Source: JAKACA01 sp049510975
Lineage (GTDB): Bacteria; Actinomycetota; Acidimicrobiia; Acidimicrobiales; Bog-793
DNA: 64,000 bases
Assembly: GCA_049510975.1 (NCBI GenBank)
Contig: JBEKYM010000021.1
Location: 57,730-121,729 of the forward strand
Direction: 5' to 3'
Shown here: one piece after another, positions 49,087-57,245 of the stretch
Layout: each line of letters opens with the position of its first letter
Position numbering within the stretch: position 1 is the stretch's first letter
Notes under the pieces: generated by a model
What the model was told of the DNA's origin: nothing
What the model saw: only the letters and a program-made list of their open reading frames with translations
Databases searched by the model: none
Translations under genes and position numbers: made by a program

Positions 49087-50066
49087 TCGACCAGGCTCCT
49101 GCCGGTGAGGTGGAGAAAGACGTCCTCGAGACTCGATCGGCGCACGAGGGCGCTCTCGGGGCGAAAGCCTGCTTCGTGCACCGCATGCATGACGTCGTCG
49201 CCGTCGTCCGCATACAGCAGCACCCGGTCGGGGAGGACCTCGACGCGCTCGGCGAACCCCGCCAGCTGTTCGCCGGCAGCTGCATTCTCGTCGGCGCCGA
49301 AACGAAGCTCGACGACCTCGCGTGCCGACCACTGGGCGATGAGCGCCGGCGGTGAGCCCTCGGCCGCGATCCGGCCTCCGTCCATGACGACGAGGCGGTC
49401 GCAGAGCTGCTCGGCCTCGTCCATGTAGTGGGTCGTGATGATGAGCGTCACGCCCTGCTGTTTCAGCCGGTACAGCCGGTCCCAGAGCAGGTGCCTCGCT
49501 TGCGGGTCGAGCCCGGTCGTGGGCTCGTCGAGGATCACGAGCTCCGGCTCGGACACAAGGGCGCGAGCGATCGTGAGCCGGCGCTTCATGCCGCCGCTCA
49601 ACTTGTCGACCTGATCGTCGCCCCGGTCGGTCAGCTGGGCGAACTCGAGGAGCTCCTCCACGCGCTCGCGGACGAGGCGTTTCGGCAGGTCGAAATACCG
49701 CCCGTACAAGTAGATGTTGTCGCGGACGGTGAGCTCGAGATCGAGCGTGTCGTCCTGCGGCACGAGGCCGAGCCGCGCCCGGATGCGGCCGCCGTCGCTC
49801 GCTGGGTCCATCCCGAGCACCCGCAGCGAGCCCGCAGTCACGGGGCTCAGGCACGAGATCATCCGCATGGTGGAGGTCTTGCCGGCCCCGTTCGGCCCGA
49901 GGAAGCCGAACGCCTCGCCCCGCTCGATCGTAAAGCTCACGGAGTCGACCGCCGTGAAGGTGCCGAAGCGCTTGGTGAGATCTCGTGCGACGACGACGGG
50001 GCTGTTGGGCGACGGTGTGGTCCTCGCCCTGACGTCGTCGTCGTTGACGGCGTCGAGAGGGTGCAT
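49083..50066 (-). CDS. ABC exporter ATP-binding protein (DrrA/NodI type)
   Basis: A 327-residue ABC ATPase. LTKRFGTFTAVDSVSF carries the A-loop, GPNGAGKTST is Walker A (about residues 54-63), LSGGMKRRLTIARAL the signature, LVILDEPTTGLDPQ Walker B and ITTHYMDEAEQL the switch. The extended C-terminal ~90 residues (VVELRFGADENAAAGEQLAGF) are the DrrA-type regulatory domain. ATG 50066 follows a -10 by 7 nt. It energises the two ABC-2 permeases downstream; drug, lipid or polyketide export is typical of the group. Confidence 0.92.
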   Translation of the reverse strand: MHPLDAVNDDDVRARTTPSPNSPVVVARDLTKRFGTFTAVDSVSFTIERGEAFGFLGPNGAGKTSTMRMISCLSPVTAGSLRVLGMDPASDGGRIRARLGLVPQDDTLDLELTVRDNIYLYGRYFDLPKRLVRERVEELLEFAQLTDRGDDQVDKLSGGMKRRLTIARALVSEPELVILDEPTTGLDPQARHLLWDRLYRLKQQGVTLIITTHYMDEAEQLCDRLVVMDGGRIAAEGSPPALIAQWSAREVVELRFGADENAAAGEQLAGFAERVEVLPDRVLLYADDGDDVMHAVHEAGFRPESALVRRSSLEDVFLHLTGRSLVE

Positions 50067-50073
50067 CCGGTCG

Positions 50074-50079
50074 AAGTTA
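50074..50079 (-). promoter_or_regulatory. Leaderless -10 element of the ABC exporter operon
   Basis: TAACTT on the minus strand lies 7 nt before ATG 50066, immediately after the stop of the LLM gene (50077). There is no ribosome-binding site. Confidence 0.45.
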
Positions 50080-50958
50080 CCCGGCGGAGCTGCCCCCGCT
50101 CGACAGCGCCACCTCGGCCGCAGCCGACAGGGCGGCGACATGTTGGTCCGGTCCGCTCAAGCCCGCGCCCATCGTGTTGATCGACAGGTGCGTGGCGCCG
50201 GCGGCCCGCCAACGCTGCAGGTGCTTGGCGAGGTCGTCGGGGTTCGAGCCGGCATTCAGGCGTCCCTCCATCCCGAGGCTCGAGGGGTCCCGTCCTGCCT
50301 CTTCGGCGCCGGCTCGCACGGCGGCCGCAGCCTCCTCGAGACCGTGCTGAGGGATCGCCTGGGGAAACCAGCCGTCGGCCAGCCGCCCGGCGCGACGCAA
50401 CGCCGGCTCGCTGGCGGCGCCTACCCAGATCGGGATCGGCCGCTGCACGGGCAGTGGGCACAGGCCCGCGCCCACGACGTGCTCGCCGGCGGCATCGAAA
50501 GTCACGCTTTCTTCGGTGAAGAGCCTGCGCAACAAGGCGATCTGGCCTTCGAGTCGCCGGCCGCGAGTCGTGAAGTCCTTGCCGAGTGCGTCGTACTCGA
50601 CCCGGTTCCAGCCGATGCCGAGACCGAGCCGCAGCTTGCCCCCGGTGAAGACGTCGACGGCGGCGGCCTGCTTGGCGACGAGCGCCGTCTGTCGCTGGGG
50701 AGCGATGAGGATTCCAGTCACGACCTCGAGGGACGTGAAGCCGGCGAGGAAGCCGAAGAGCACGAACGGTTCGTGGAAGGAGTTGTGCAGGTCGTAGGGC
50801 CCGCGCCAATCCGGGTGGACGGCAGGGTCGGCGCCGAGCACGTGGTCGTAGGCAAGGACGTGGGTGTACCCGAGCTCCGCCACCGCTTCGGCGTAGGCCC
50901 GGACCGCCCCGGCGTCATGTCCGATCTCTGTCTGGGGGAAGACGACTCCGATGTTCAC
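50077..50958 (-). CDS. Luciferase-like (LLM class) F420-dependent oxidoreductase
   Basis: A 293-residue LLM-class protein close to actinobacterial F420-dependent enzymes: NIGVVFPQTEIG start, GYTHVLAYDHVLGAD, VTGILIAPQRQTALVAKQAA, GKLRLGLGIGWNRVEYDALG and PIPIWVGAASEPALRRAGRLADGWFP. The start is GTG 50958, with TACAGA 9 nt upstream. It is divergent from the acyl-CoA carboxylase genes and lies upstream of the ABC exporter genes on the same strand. Confidence 0.9.
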   Translation of the reverse strand: MNIGVVFPQTEIGHDAGAVRAYAEAVAELGYTHVLAYDHVLGADPAVHPDWRGPYDLHNSFHEPFVLFGFLAGFTSLEVVTGILIAPQRQTALVAKQAAAVDVFTGGKLRLGLGIGWNRVEYDALGKDFTTRGRRLEGQIALLRRLFTEESVTFDAAGEHVVGAGLCPLPVQRPIPIWVGAASEPALRRAGRLADGWFPQAIPQHGLEEAAAAVRAGAEEAGRDPSSLGMEGRLNAGSNPDDLAKHLQRWRAAGATHLSINTMGAGLSGPDQHVAALSAAAEVALSSGGSSAG

Positions 50959-51058
50959 GCCTCTGATTCTGTACGGTGGCGGCGGCTCCTGCTGCACCGC
51001 TGGGGCCGACACGAACGCCTGACCGGACGAAGGCGCCGGAAGGCAGGAAGGAAGCGAG

Positions 51059-52657
51059 TTGCCCGTCATCGACAGTGTGATCGACACGACGTCGGAGACC
51101 TACCTGCTCAACCGGGCAGCCTCGCTCGAATTGCTGGCGATGCACGACGAACAGCTCGCCCTCGCCCGGGCAGGCGGTGGCGAGCGGTACCGCCAGCGGC
51201 ACCGCTCGCGCGGCAAGCTCCTCGTCCGCGAGCGGATCGAACTGCTCGTGGACCGCGACAGCGCCTTCCTCGAGTTGTCGCCGCTCGCCGCATACGGCAG
51301 CGACTTCCAGGTCGGCGCGAGCTGCGTCACCGGTGTCGGCGTCGTCGCCGGCGTCGAGTGCGTCATCTCGGCGAGCGACCCGACCGTGCGAGGCGGATCG
51401 TCGAACCCCTACACGTTGAAAAAGACGCTCCGGGCGCTCGAGATCGCCAGGGAGAACCGCCTCCCGGTGCTGAACCTCGTCGAGTCCGGCGGGGCCGACC
51501 TGCCGACGCAGGCCGACATCTTCGTCCCGGGCGGGCAGAGCTTTCGTGACCTCACGCGCTTGTCCGCTGCCGGTATCCCGACGATCGCCCTCGTGTTCGG
51601 AAACTCGACCGCAGGCGGTGCCTATGTACCGGGCATGTGCGACTACGCCGTCATGGTGGACCAGGCGGCGAAAGTGTTCCTCGGTGGGCCTCCGCTCGTG
51701 AAGATGGCAACCGGCGAGGACGCCGAAGACGAGGAGCTGGGCGGAGCCGACATGCACTCGCGGGTCTCGGGGCTGTCGGACTACCTCGCCGCCGACGAGG
51801 CCGACTGCATCCGAATCGGCCGCCAGATCGTCGCCGACCTCAACTGGACGAAGCGTGGACCGGAGCCGTCGCGACCGGCCGACGAGCCCGCCTACGACCC
51901 GGAGGAGCTGCTCGGGATCGTCTCGTCCGACCTGCGCGTGCCCTTCGACCCGCTCGAGGTCATCGCCCGCGTCGTGGACGGCTCGCGCTTCGACGAGTAC
52001 AAGCCCACGTACGGCACGAGCCTCGTGACCGGTTGGGCCTCGATGCACGGCTACCCGATCGGCATCCTCGCCAACAGCCGCGGCGTGCTCTTCATGGACG
52101 AGTCGAAGAAAGCCACCGAGTTCATCCTGCTCGCCAACCAGAGCGATACGCCGCTGTTGTTCCTGCACAACACGACCGGCTACATGGTGGGCAAGCACTA
52201 CGAGCAGGCCGGCATGGTGAAGGACGGCTCGAAGATGATCAACGCCGTCGCCAACAGTGCTGTCCCCCACCTGAGCGTCATCATGGGAGCCTCCTATGGC
52301 GCCGGCAACTACGGAATGTGCGGCCGCGCCTTCGGGCCTCGGTTCCTCTTCACCTGGCCAGGCGCAAAAGTGGCCGTGATGGGCCCGGCTCAGCTGGCCG
52401 GCGTTCTCTCCATCGTTGGTCGCCAGGCAGCCGAAGCGAGCGGCCGGCCGTTCTCGGAAGAGGAGGACGCCGTCCGGCGGCAGTTCGTCGAGGCGCAGAT
52501 CGAGCGCGAGCAGGTCGCGCTGTTCATGACCGGCAAGGTCTACGACGACGGCATCATCGATCCGAGGGACACCCGGACCGCCCTCGGCCTTGCCCTGTCG
52601 GCGGTGCATTCGGAGACGGTGCAAGGGCGCCGCGGCTTCGGGGTCTTCCGGATGTGA
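51059..52657 (+). CDS. Acyl-CoA carboxylase carboxyltransferase (beta) subunit
   Basis: A 532-residue carboxyltransferase subunit that transfers CO2 from biotin to an acyl-CoA. GGSSNPYTLKKTLRALEIA and VESGGADLPTQADIFVPGGQSFRDLTRLS are typical of methylcrotonyl-/geranyl-CoA carboxylases, as is GKHYEQAGMVKDGSKMI. MGASYGAGNYGMCGRAFGPRFLFTWPGAKVAVMGP is the C-terminal CoA site. A TTG start at 51059 follows GGAAGG. The biotin-carboxylase gene follows after 13 nt. Substrate class (branched or isoprenoid enoyl-CoA) is inferred from motif resemblance only. Confidence 0.93.
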   Translation: MPVIDSVIDTTSETYLLNRAASLELLAMHDEQLALARAGGGERYRQRHRSRGKLLVRERIELLVDRDSAFLELSPLAAYGSDFQVGASCVTGVGVVAGVECVISASDPTVRGGSSNPYTLKKTLRALEIARENRLPVLNLVESGGADLPTQADIFVPGGQSFRDLTRLSAAGIPTIALVFGNSTAGGAYVPGMCDYAVMVDQAAKVFLGGPPLVKMATGEDAEDEELGGADMHSRVSGLSDYLAADEADCIRIGRQIVADLNWTKRGPEPSRPADEPAYDPEELLGIVSSDLRVPFDPLEVIARVVDGSRFDEYKPTYGTSLVTGWASMHGYPIGILANSRGVLFMDESKKATEFILLANQSDTPLLFLHNTTGYMVGKHYEQAGMVKDGSKMINAVANSAVPHLSVIMGASYGAGNYGMCGRAFGPRFLFTWPGAKVAVMGPAQLAGVLSIVGRQAAEASGRPFSEEEDAVRRQFVEAQIEREQVALFMTGKVYDDGIIDPRDTRTALGLALSAVHSETVQGRRGFGVFRM

Positions 52658-52670
52658 GGGGCAACCTGCT

Positions 52671-54719
52671 GTGACCTCGATCAGCCGGCTCCTCGTGGCC
52701 AACCGCGGGGAGATCGCCCGGCGCATCTTCCGCACGGCCCGGTCCCTCGGGATCGACACCGTCGCCGTCTACTCCGATGCCGACGCCGGCTCGCCGTTCG
52801 TGTCGGAAGCCGACGTCGCCGTGCGGCTTCCCGGTACCTCGGCGGCCGACACATACCTGAGCTCCGACGCACTGCTCGAAGCGGCCCGACGGAGCGCCGC
52901 CGACGCCATCCACCCGGGCTACGGCTTCCTTTCCGAGAATGCCGCCTTCGCTCGCTCCTGTGGCGAGGCGGGCCTCGTCTTCGTGGGCCCCCCTCCCGAG
53001 GCCATGGAGGCAATGGGATCGAAACTGGCCGCCAAGGAGCTCATGAGCGCTCACGGGGTTCCCGTACTGCCAGGCGGGACCGTGAACGACGCCGCAGACC
53101 TCGTCGCCGTCGCTGCCAGGTGTGGGTGGCCGTTGCTCGTCAAAGCTGCCTACGGCGGGGGCGGCCGAGGCATGCGAGCGGTCGCCCGGCCGGAGGACGC
53201 CGAGGCCGTCATCGAGTCGACGAGGCGGGAGGCGCTCGGTGCCTTCGGTGACGGCACCCTGTTCGCCGAACGACTCGTGCACGCCCCGCGCCATATCGAG
53301 GTGCAGGTGCTGGCGGACGACCATGGCACCGTCGTGCATCTGTTCGAGCGCGAATGCTCGATTCAGCGACGCTTTCAAAAGGTCATCGAGGAGAGCCCGT
53401 CACCTGCGGTGAGCGCCGAGCTCCGAGCCGCCCTTGGCGAAGCCTCCGTGTCGGCTGCCCGAGCCATCGGTTACCGGGGTGCCGGGACCGTGGAGTTCGT
53501 CGTCGACGAGGAGGGGGGTTTCTTCTTTCTCGAGGTGAACACTCGCCTTCAAGTGGAGCACCCCGTCACGGAGGCGGTCACGGGACTGGACCTCGTCGCC
53601 CTGCAGCTGCTGATCGCCGAAGGTTCCCCGTTGCCGCCCGAGGCCGTCGGCGCCCGGATCCGCGGGCACGCCATCGAGGCCCGCCTGTATGCCGAAGATG
53701 TTGCGGCAGGGTTCCTTCCTGTCGCCGGGACTTTGGCGCGTTGTGTCATCGAGGCCGGCGAGTTCGTGCGGGTGGACTCCGGAGTCGAGTCCGGCTCCGT
53801 CGTGCCGCCCTACTACGACGCCATGATCGCCAAAGTGATCGCTTGGGCGCCCAACCGCTCCGAGGCCGCCCGCCGACTGGCCTCCACCCTCGAGCGGGCA
53901 CAGCTCCACGGCCTTGCCACGAACCGGGACCTGCTCGTCGGCGTGCTCCGCCATCCGGAGTTCGTTGCCGGTCGTACGGACACGGCCTTCCTCGACCGCC
54001 ATGATCCCGTCGCCCTCCAGCAAGCGGGCTCAGGAGGCGCCGGCGATGAGCGATCCGCCGTGCATGCGGTGGCGGCCGCACTGTCCGCCCAAGCGGCGCG
54101 CCGCGCCGCCGCGCCGGTCCAGGGCGGCCTGCCGTCCGGCTGGCGCAACGTCCCCGATCTGCCTCAACGGATCTCCTACCGGGAAGCGGCCGAGGAGTTG
54201 ACCGTTCACTACGTCGTGGCCCCGGACGGGTCGGCGGCGGCGTGGGTGCGCCGAGGGCCGGCCGGCGACTGGAGCATCGGCGCCTTGGAGGGCGACCTGC
54301 TGGTCAGCGTCGCGGCCGCTCGCCCCGACGTCGTCGATGTCGTCGTCGATGGCACCGACGTGCGAGCAGCTGTGCACCTCTTGGAGTCAACGGCCTACGT
54401 CGACAGCCCTCTCGGGCACTCGACCCTCGTCGAGATCCCACGGTTTCCCGTGCCTGGCGAGCTCCTGGCAGAGGGTTCCCTGCTGTCGCCGATGCCTGGG
54501 ACGGTGACCCGCGTGCTCGTGGCGGCGGGCGACGAAGTGACGAGGGGCGCCGTGTTGCTGATCCTCGAAGCGATGAAGATGGAACATCCGGTCCGCAGTC
54601 CCGGCCACGGGACGGTGCGCGAGATCGGCGTTGAAGCCGGCTCTCAGGTCGAGGCCGGTGAAGTGCTCGCCGTCATCGCACCGGCCGCCGTCGCTGCCGA
54701 ACCGCCGGCCAACCACTGA
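52671..54719 (+). CDS. Acyl-CoA carboxylase biotin-carboxylase/BCCP (alpha) subunit
   Basis: A 682-residue alpha subunit. The biotin carboxylase ATP-grasp part (RLLVANRGEIARRIFRTAR, KAAYGGGGRGMRAV, ERECSIQRRFQKVIEESP, FFLEVNTRLQVEHPVTE) occupies about residues 1-450. A linker/BT-type domain follows, and a C-terminal biotinyl domain has the EAMKMEHP motif with biotin-accepting Lys636. GTG 52671 is the likely start. It works with the preceding carboxyltransferase; together they resemble geranyl- or methylcrotonyl-CoA carboxylases. Confidence 0.94.
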   Translation: MTSISRLLVANRGEIARRIFRTARSLGIDTVAVYSDADAGSPFVSEADVAVRLPGTSAADTYLSSDALLEAARRSAADAIHPGYGFLSENAAFARSCGEAGLVFVGPPPEAMEAMGSKLAAKELMSAHGVPVLPGGTVNDAADLVAVAARCGWPLLVKAAYGGGGRGMRAVARPEDAEAVIESTRREALGAFGDGTLFAERLVHAPRHIEVQVLADDHGTVVHLFERECSIQRRFQKVIEESPSPAVSAELRAALGEASVSAARAIGYRGAGTVEFVVDEEGGFFFLEVNTRLQVEHPVTEAVTGLDLVALQLLIAEGSPLPPEAVGARIRGHAIEARLYAEDVAAGFLPVAGTLARCVIEAGEFVRVDSGVESGSVVPPYYDAMIAKVIAWAPNRSEAARRLASTLERAQLHGLATNRDLLVGVLRHPEFVAGRTDTAFLDRHDPVALQQAGSGGAGDERSAVHAVAAALSAQAARRAAAPVQGGLPSGWRNVPDLPQRISYREAAEELTVHYVVAPDGSAAAWVRRGPAGDWSIGALEGDLLVSVAAARPDVVDVVVDGTDVRAAVHLLESTAYVDSPLGHSTLVEIPRFPVPGELLAEGSLLSPMPGTVTRVLVAAGDEVTRGAVLLILEAMKMEHPVRSPGHGTVREIGVEAGSQVEAGEVLAVIAPAAVAAEPPANH

Positions 54720-54736
54720 GCCACTGAGCCACTGAG

Positions 54737-55546
54737 ATGAAGGGACCGCACCAGTTGAATTCGTTCTCCCGGCGTCACGTGCTGAAAGGCACGGGCCTCG
54801 CCGCCTTGGCGGTACTGCTGCCGGCCGAGTTGCTCGCCGGCTGCACGCGGAGCCCGGCGGAGTCGCTCCCGTCAGGAGTCTCCACGGCGACCATTCCGAC
54901 CGGTGCGCGCACCGGCTCATATCTCGTCTTCGACGCCCACGAAGCCGACGTCGTCGTCGAGGCAACCGCCAGGCTCATCCCCGGACCCCTCGACGACCCC
55001 GCCGAGGCCGGCCACCCCGGCGCTCGAGAAGCCAACGTCGTGCGGTACATCGACACGATGCTCGGTGCCTTGAGCTTGTCGCCGCAGGCGATCTTCGCCG
55101 GCGGGCCGTTCTCGAACCGGGCCGGCAACCCAAGCGACGACATGGCGCACTTCATCGGCCTCGGACCCGCCGAGGCGGCTGCGTGGAAGTCCCGCCTCGC
55201 CGGCTGGCGGTCGGACTACGCCAAGGGAACCAAGACCCTCGATCTCGGGGTTGGCGGGGACTTCACGACCGCGTCCAACGAGCGCAGGGACGCCGCCCTC
55301 GCCAAGAACCCCGACGGGTTCACCACGCTGCTGTTCGGACACGCCATCGAGGCGATGTACTCCCCGCCCGAGTATGGGGGAAACGCCGATCTCGTCGGCT
55401 GGACGGACATCAAGTTCCCCGGCGATGTGCAGCCCCGCGGCTATACGGCAGCCGAGGTGACGTATTCCGACGGCCCCGACCCTTACGAACCCGACGCGTT
55501 CGCGAAGAAGCTGCTGGCATTGATCGCCGTCTCCAACGAGAAGTGA
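54737..55546 (+). CDS. Tat-exported lipoprotein, gluconate 2-dehydrogenase subunit 3-like
   Basis: A 269-residue protein. The twin-arginine motif SRRHVLKGT is at residues 11-19, followed by a hydrophobic helix and the lipobox LLAGC (Cys36), so it is exported folded and lipid-anchored. The mature domain (EADVVVEATARLIPGPLDDP, then NVVRYIDTMLG) matches the gluconate_2-dh3 small-subunit family, which chaperones or partners GMC flavoenzymes. The GMC gene follows 10 nt downstream. A duplicated TGAGCCAC octamer precedes ATG 54737. Confidence 0.85.
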   Translation: MKGPHQLNSFSRRHVLKGTGLAALAVLLPAELLAGCTRSPAESLPSGVSTATIPTGARTGSYLVFDAHEADVVVEATARLIPGPLDDPAEAGHPGAREANVVRYIDTMLGALSLSPQAIFAGGPFSNRAGNPSDDMAHFIGLGPAEAAAWKSRLAGWRSDYAKGTKTLDLGVGGDFTTASNERRDAALAKNPDGFTTLLFGHAIEAMYSPPEYGGNADLVGWTDIKFPGDVQPRGYTAAEVTYSDGPDPYEPDAFAKKLLALIAVSNEK

Positions 55547-55556
55547 AGCAGTTGCC

Positions 55557-57245
55557 ATGACGACGCGCACCGTCATCGTCGGCAGCGGGGCGGGTGCGGC
55601 CACCGCCGCCATGGTGCTGGCAGCCGCCGGCCATGACGTCACCATCCTCGAGAAGGGCAGGAATTTCTTCACGAACCTCGAGTCGGAGCATCCCGGCACC
55701 GTCTTCTCCAATGACGAGCTCAAGGACAACCGCAACTTCGCCGCCCCTGACCCGATCACCGATCCGCGGGTGTTTCGCACCTCTGAGGCGGACACCACCC
55801 CATACGTCGGCTCCGTGCAGGGCCTTCCCCAGACCGTGGGCGGTGGCACGGTCCACTGGGACGCCAAGACGCCCCGCTACTGGGACATCGACTTCAAGAA
55901 ACGCTCCCTCCTCGGTCCGGTCGCCGGCGCAGCCATCGAGGACTGGCCGTTCGACTACGCCGAGATCGCCCCGTTCTACGACGAGATGGAGCAGTTGATC
56001 GGTGTGCAGGGTGACGTCTCGCGCCTGCCCGCCCTCACGCTGTCGCACGCACCCCGATCCGGGCCGTTCCCCATGCCACCCGGCCCGCCCCAGTACTCCT
56101 CGCTCGTGGTCTCGCAGGGGTGCAGCCAGATCGGCTTGCATCCGTTCCCGGCAGCCATGGCGATCAACAGCCAGCCTTACGATGGCAGGCCGGCGTGCAA
56201 CAACTGCGGGTTCTGCTCGGGGTACGGATGCCCGATTCAGGCCCGTGTCGGCGCCCTCGCGCCCCTGCGCCACGCCCTGAGGTCCGGAGCCGAGCTCATG
56301 GACACCTCCAACGTCGTCAGGATCGAGACGAAGGGGACCCGCGCAACCGGCGTTACCTGGATCGACTCCTCCGGCCGGAGGCTCACGATGGCTGCCGACC
56401 AAGTCGTGATCGGCGGTAACGCCATCGAATCCGCTCGGCTGGCCAAGCTGTCCGGGCTGCCCGATCCCCACGACGTCGCCGGGCGCTACATGATGTTCCA
56501 TTGGTTTACCGACGGTTCCGGGATCTTCCTCGACGAGCGCCTGCACTCCTACCGCGGTCGGGACCACACCCACGACATCGACGACTTTGCAGACCCGGAC
56601 TTCCCAGGTGCACGTGAAGCGGCTCGTGCGGCCGGGCTCCCGTACTTCCGAGCCGGCAAGATCGAACTGGGCGGAACGGACCGCCCGCTCGACGAGGCCG
56701 CCCAGTACCAGTACATCCTCAGCATCATCTCCCCCGAGCAGCCATTCGGAGCCGAGTTCAAGCGGCTCATGCGCTCCAGCTTGCTGCGCGACCGCCTCCT
56801 CGGCGTCACGATGATGGGCGAGGATCTCCCCTACGCCGGCAACCGTGTCGACCTCGACCCGACGGTTCGCGACTGGCGAGGGCTCCCGGTCGCCCGCATC
56901 ACCTACTCGCCCGGTACTCACGAGCTGGTCGCCCAGGCGTTCTACTTCCCGTGGATCGTGCGTCTCCTCAAAGCCGCCGGCGCCAGCGCGGCGCTCGCCA
57001 TACCGGCAGCGCCTTCGAAGCGGTTCCCCATCGGGGAGTCGGCCGTCGTCGAGACTCAGCACGTCATGGGCGGGATGCGAATGGGCCTCGATCCCCGCAC
57101 CTCGGTGACCGACTCCATCGGGCGCCACCACTTCCTCGACAACGTCTTTGTGGCCGATGGCGGCGTCTTCCCGTCCGCCGGCGCCCATAACCCGACGCTC
57201 ACGATCATGGCCACCGCACTCCGCAACGCCCAGCACTGGGTGTGA
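55557..57245 (+). CDS. GMC-family FAD oxidoreductase
   Basis: A 562-residue glucose-methanol-choline oxidoreductase. The FAD-binding GSGAGAATAA is at residues 9-18, VGGGTVHWDAKTPRYW is the second FAD motif, and the cysteine cluster CNNCGFCSGYGCP is near 219-231. C-terminal QHVMGGMRMG and SAGAHNPTLTI carry the active-site His/Asn pair (about 502 and 544). It has no signal of its own and probably rides out with the Tat lipoprotein upstream. No cytochrome c subunit follows, so the electron acceptor is unclear. Sugar or steroid-like alcohols are possible substrates. Confidence 0.92.
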   Translation: MTTRTVIVGSGAGAATAAMVLAAAGHDVTILEKGRNFFTNLESEHPGTVFSNDELKDNRNFAAPDPITDPRVFRTSEADTTPYVGSVQGLPQTVGGGTVHWDAKTPRYWDIDFKKRSLLGPVAGAAIEDWPFDYAEIAPFYDEMEQLIGVQGDVSRLPALTLSHAPRSGPFPMPPGPPQYSSLVVSQGCSQIGLHPFPAAMAINSQPYDGRPACNNCGFCSGYGCPIQARVGALAPLRHALRSGAELMDTSNVVRIETKGTRATGVTWIDSSGRRLTMAADQVVIGGNAIESARLAKLSGLPDPHDVAGRYMMFHWFTDGSGIFLDERLHSYRGRDHTHDIDDFADPDFPGAREAARAAGLPYFRAGKIELGGTDRPLDEAAQYQYILSIISPEQPFGAEFKRLMRSSLLRDRLLGVTMMGEDLPYAGNRVDLDPTVRDWRGLPVARITYSPGTHELVAQAFYFPWIVRLLKAAGASAALAIPAAPSKRFPIGESAVVETQHVMGGMRMGLDPRTSVTDSIGRHHFLDNVFVADGGVFPSAGAHNPTLTIMATALRNAQHWV

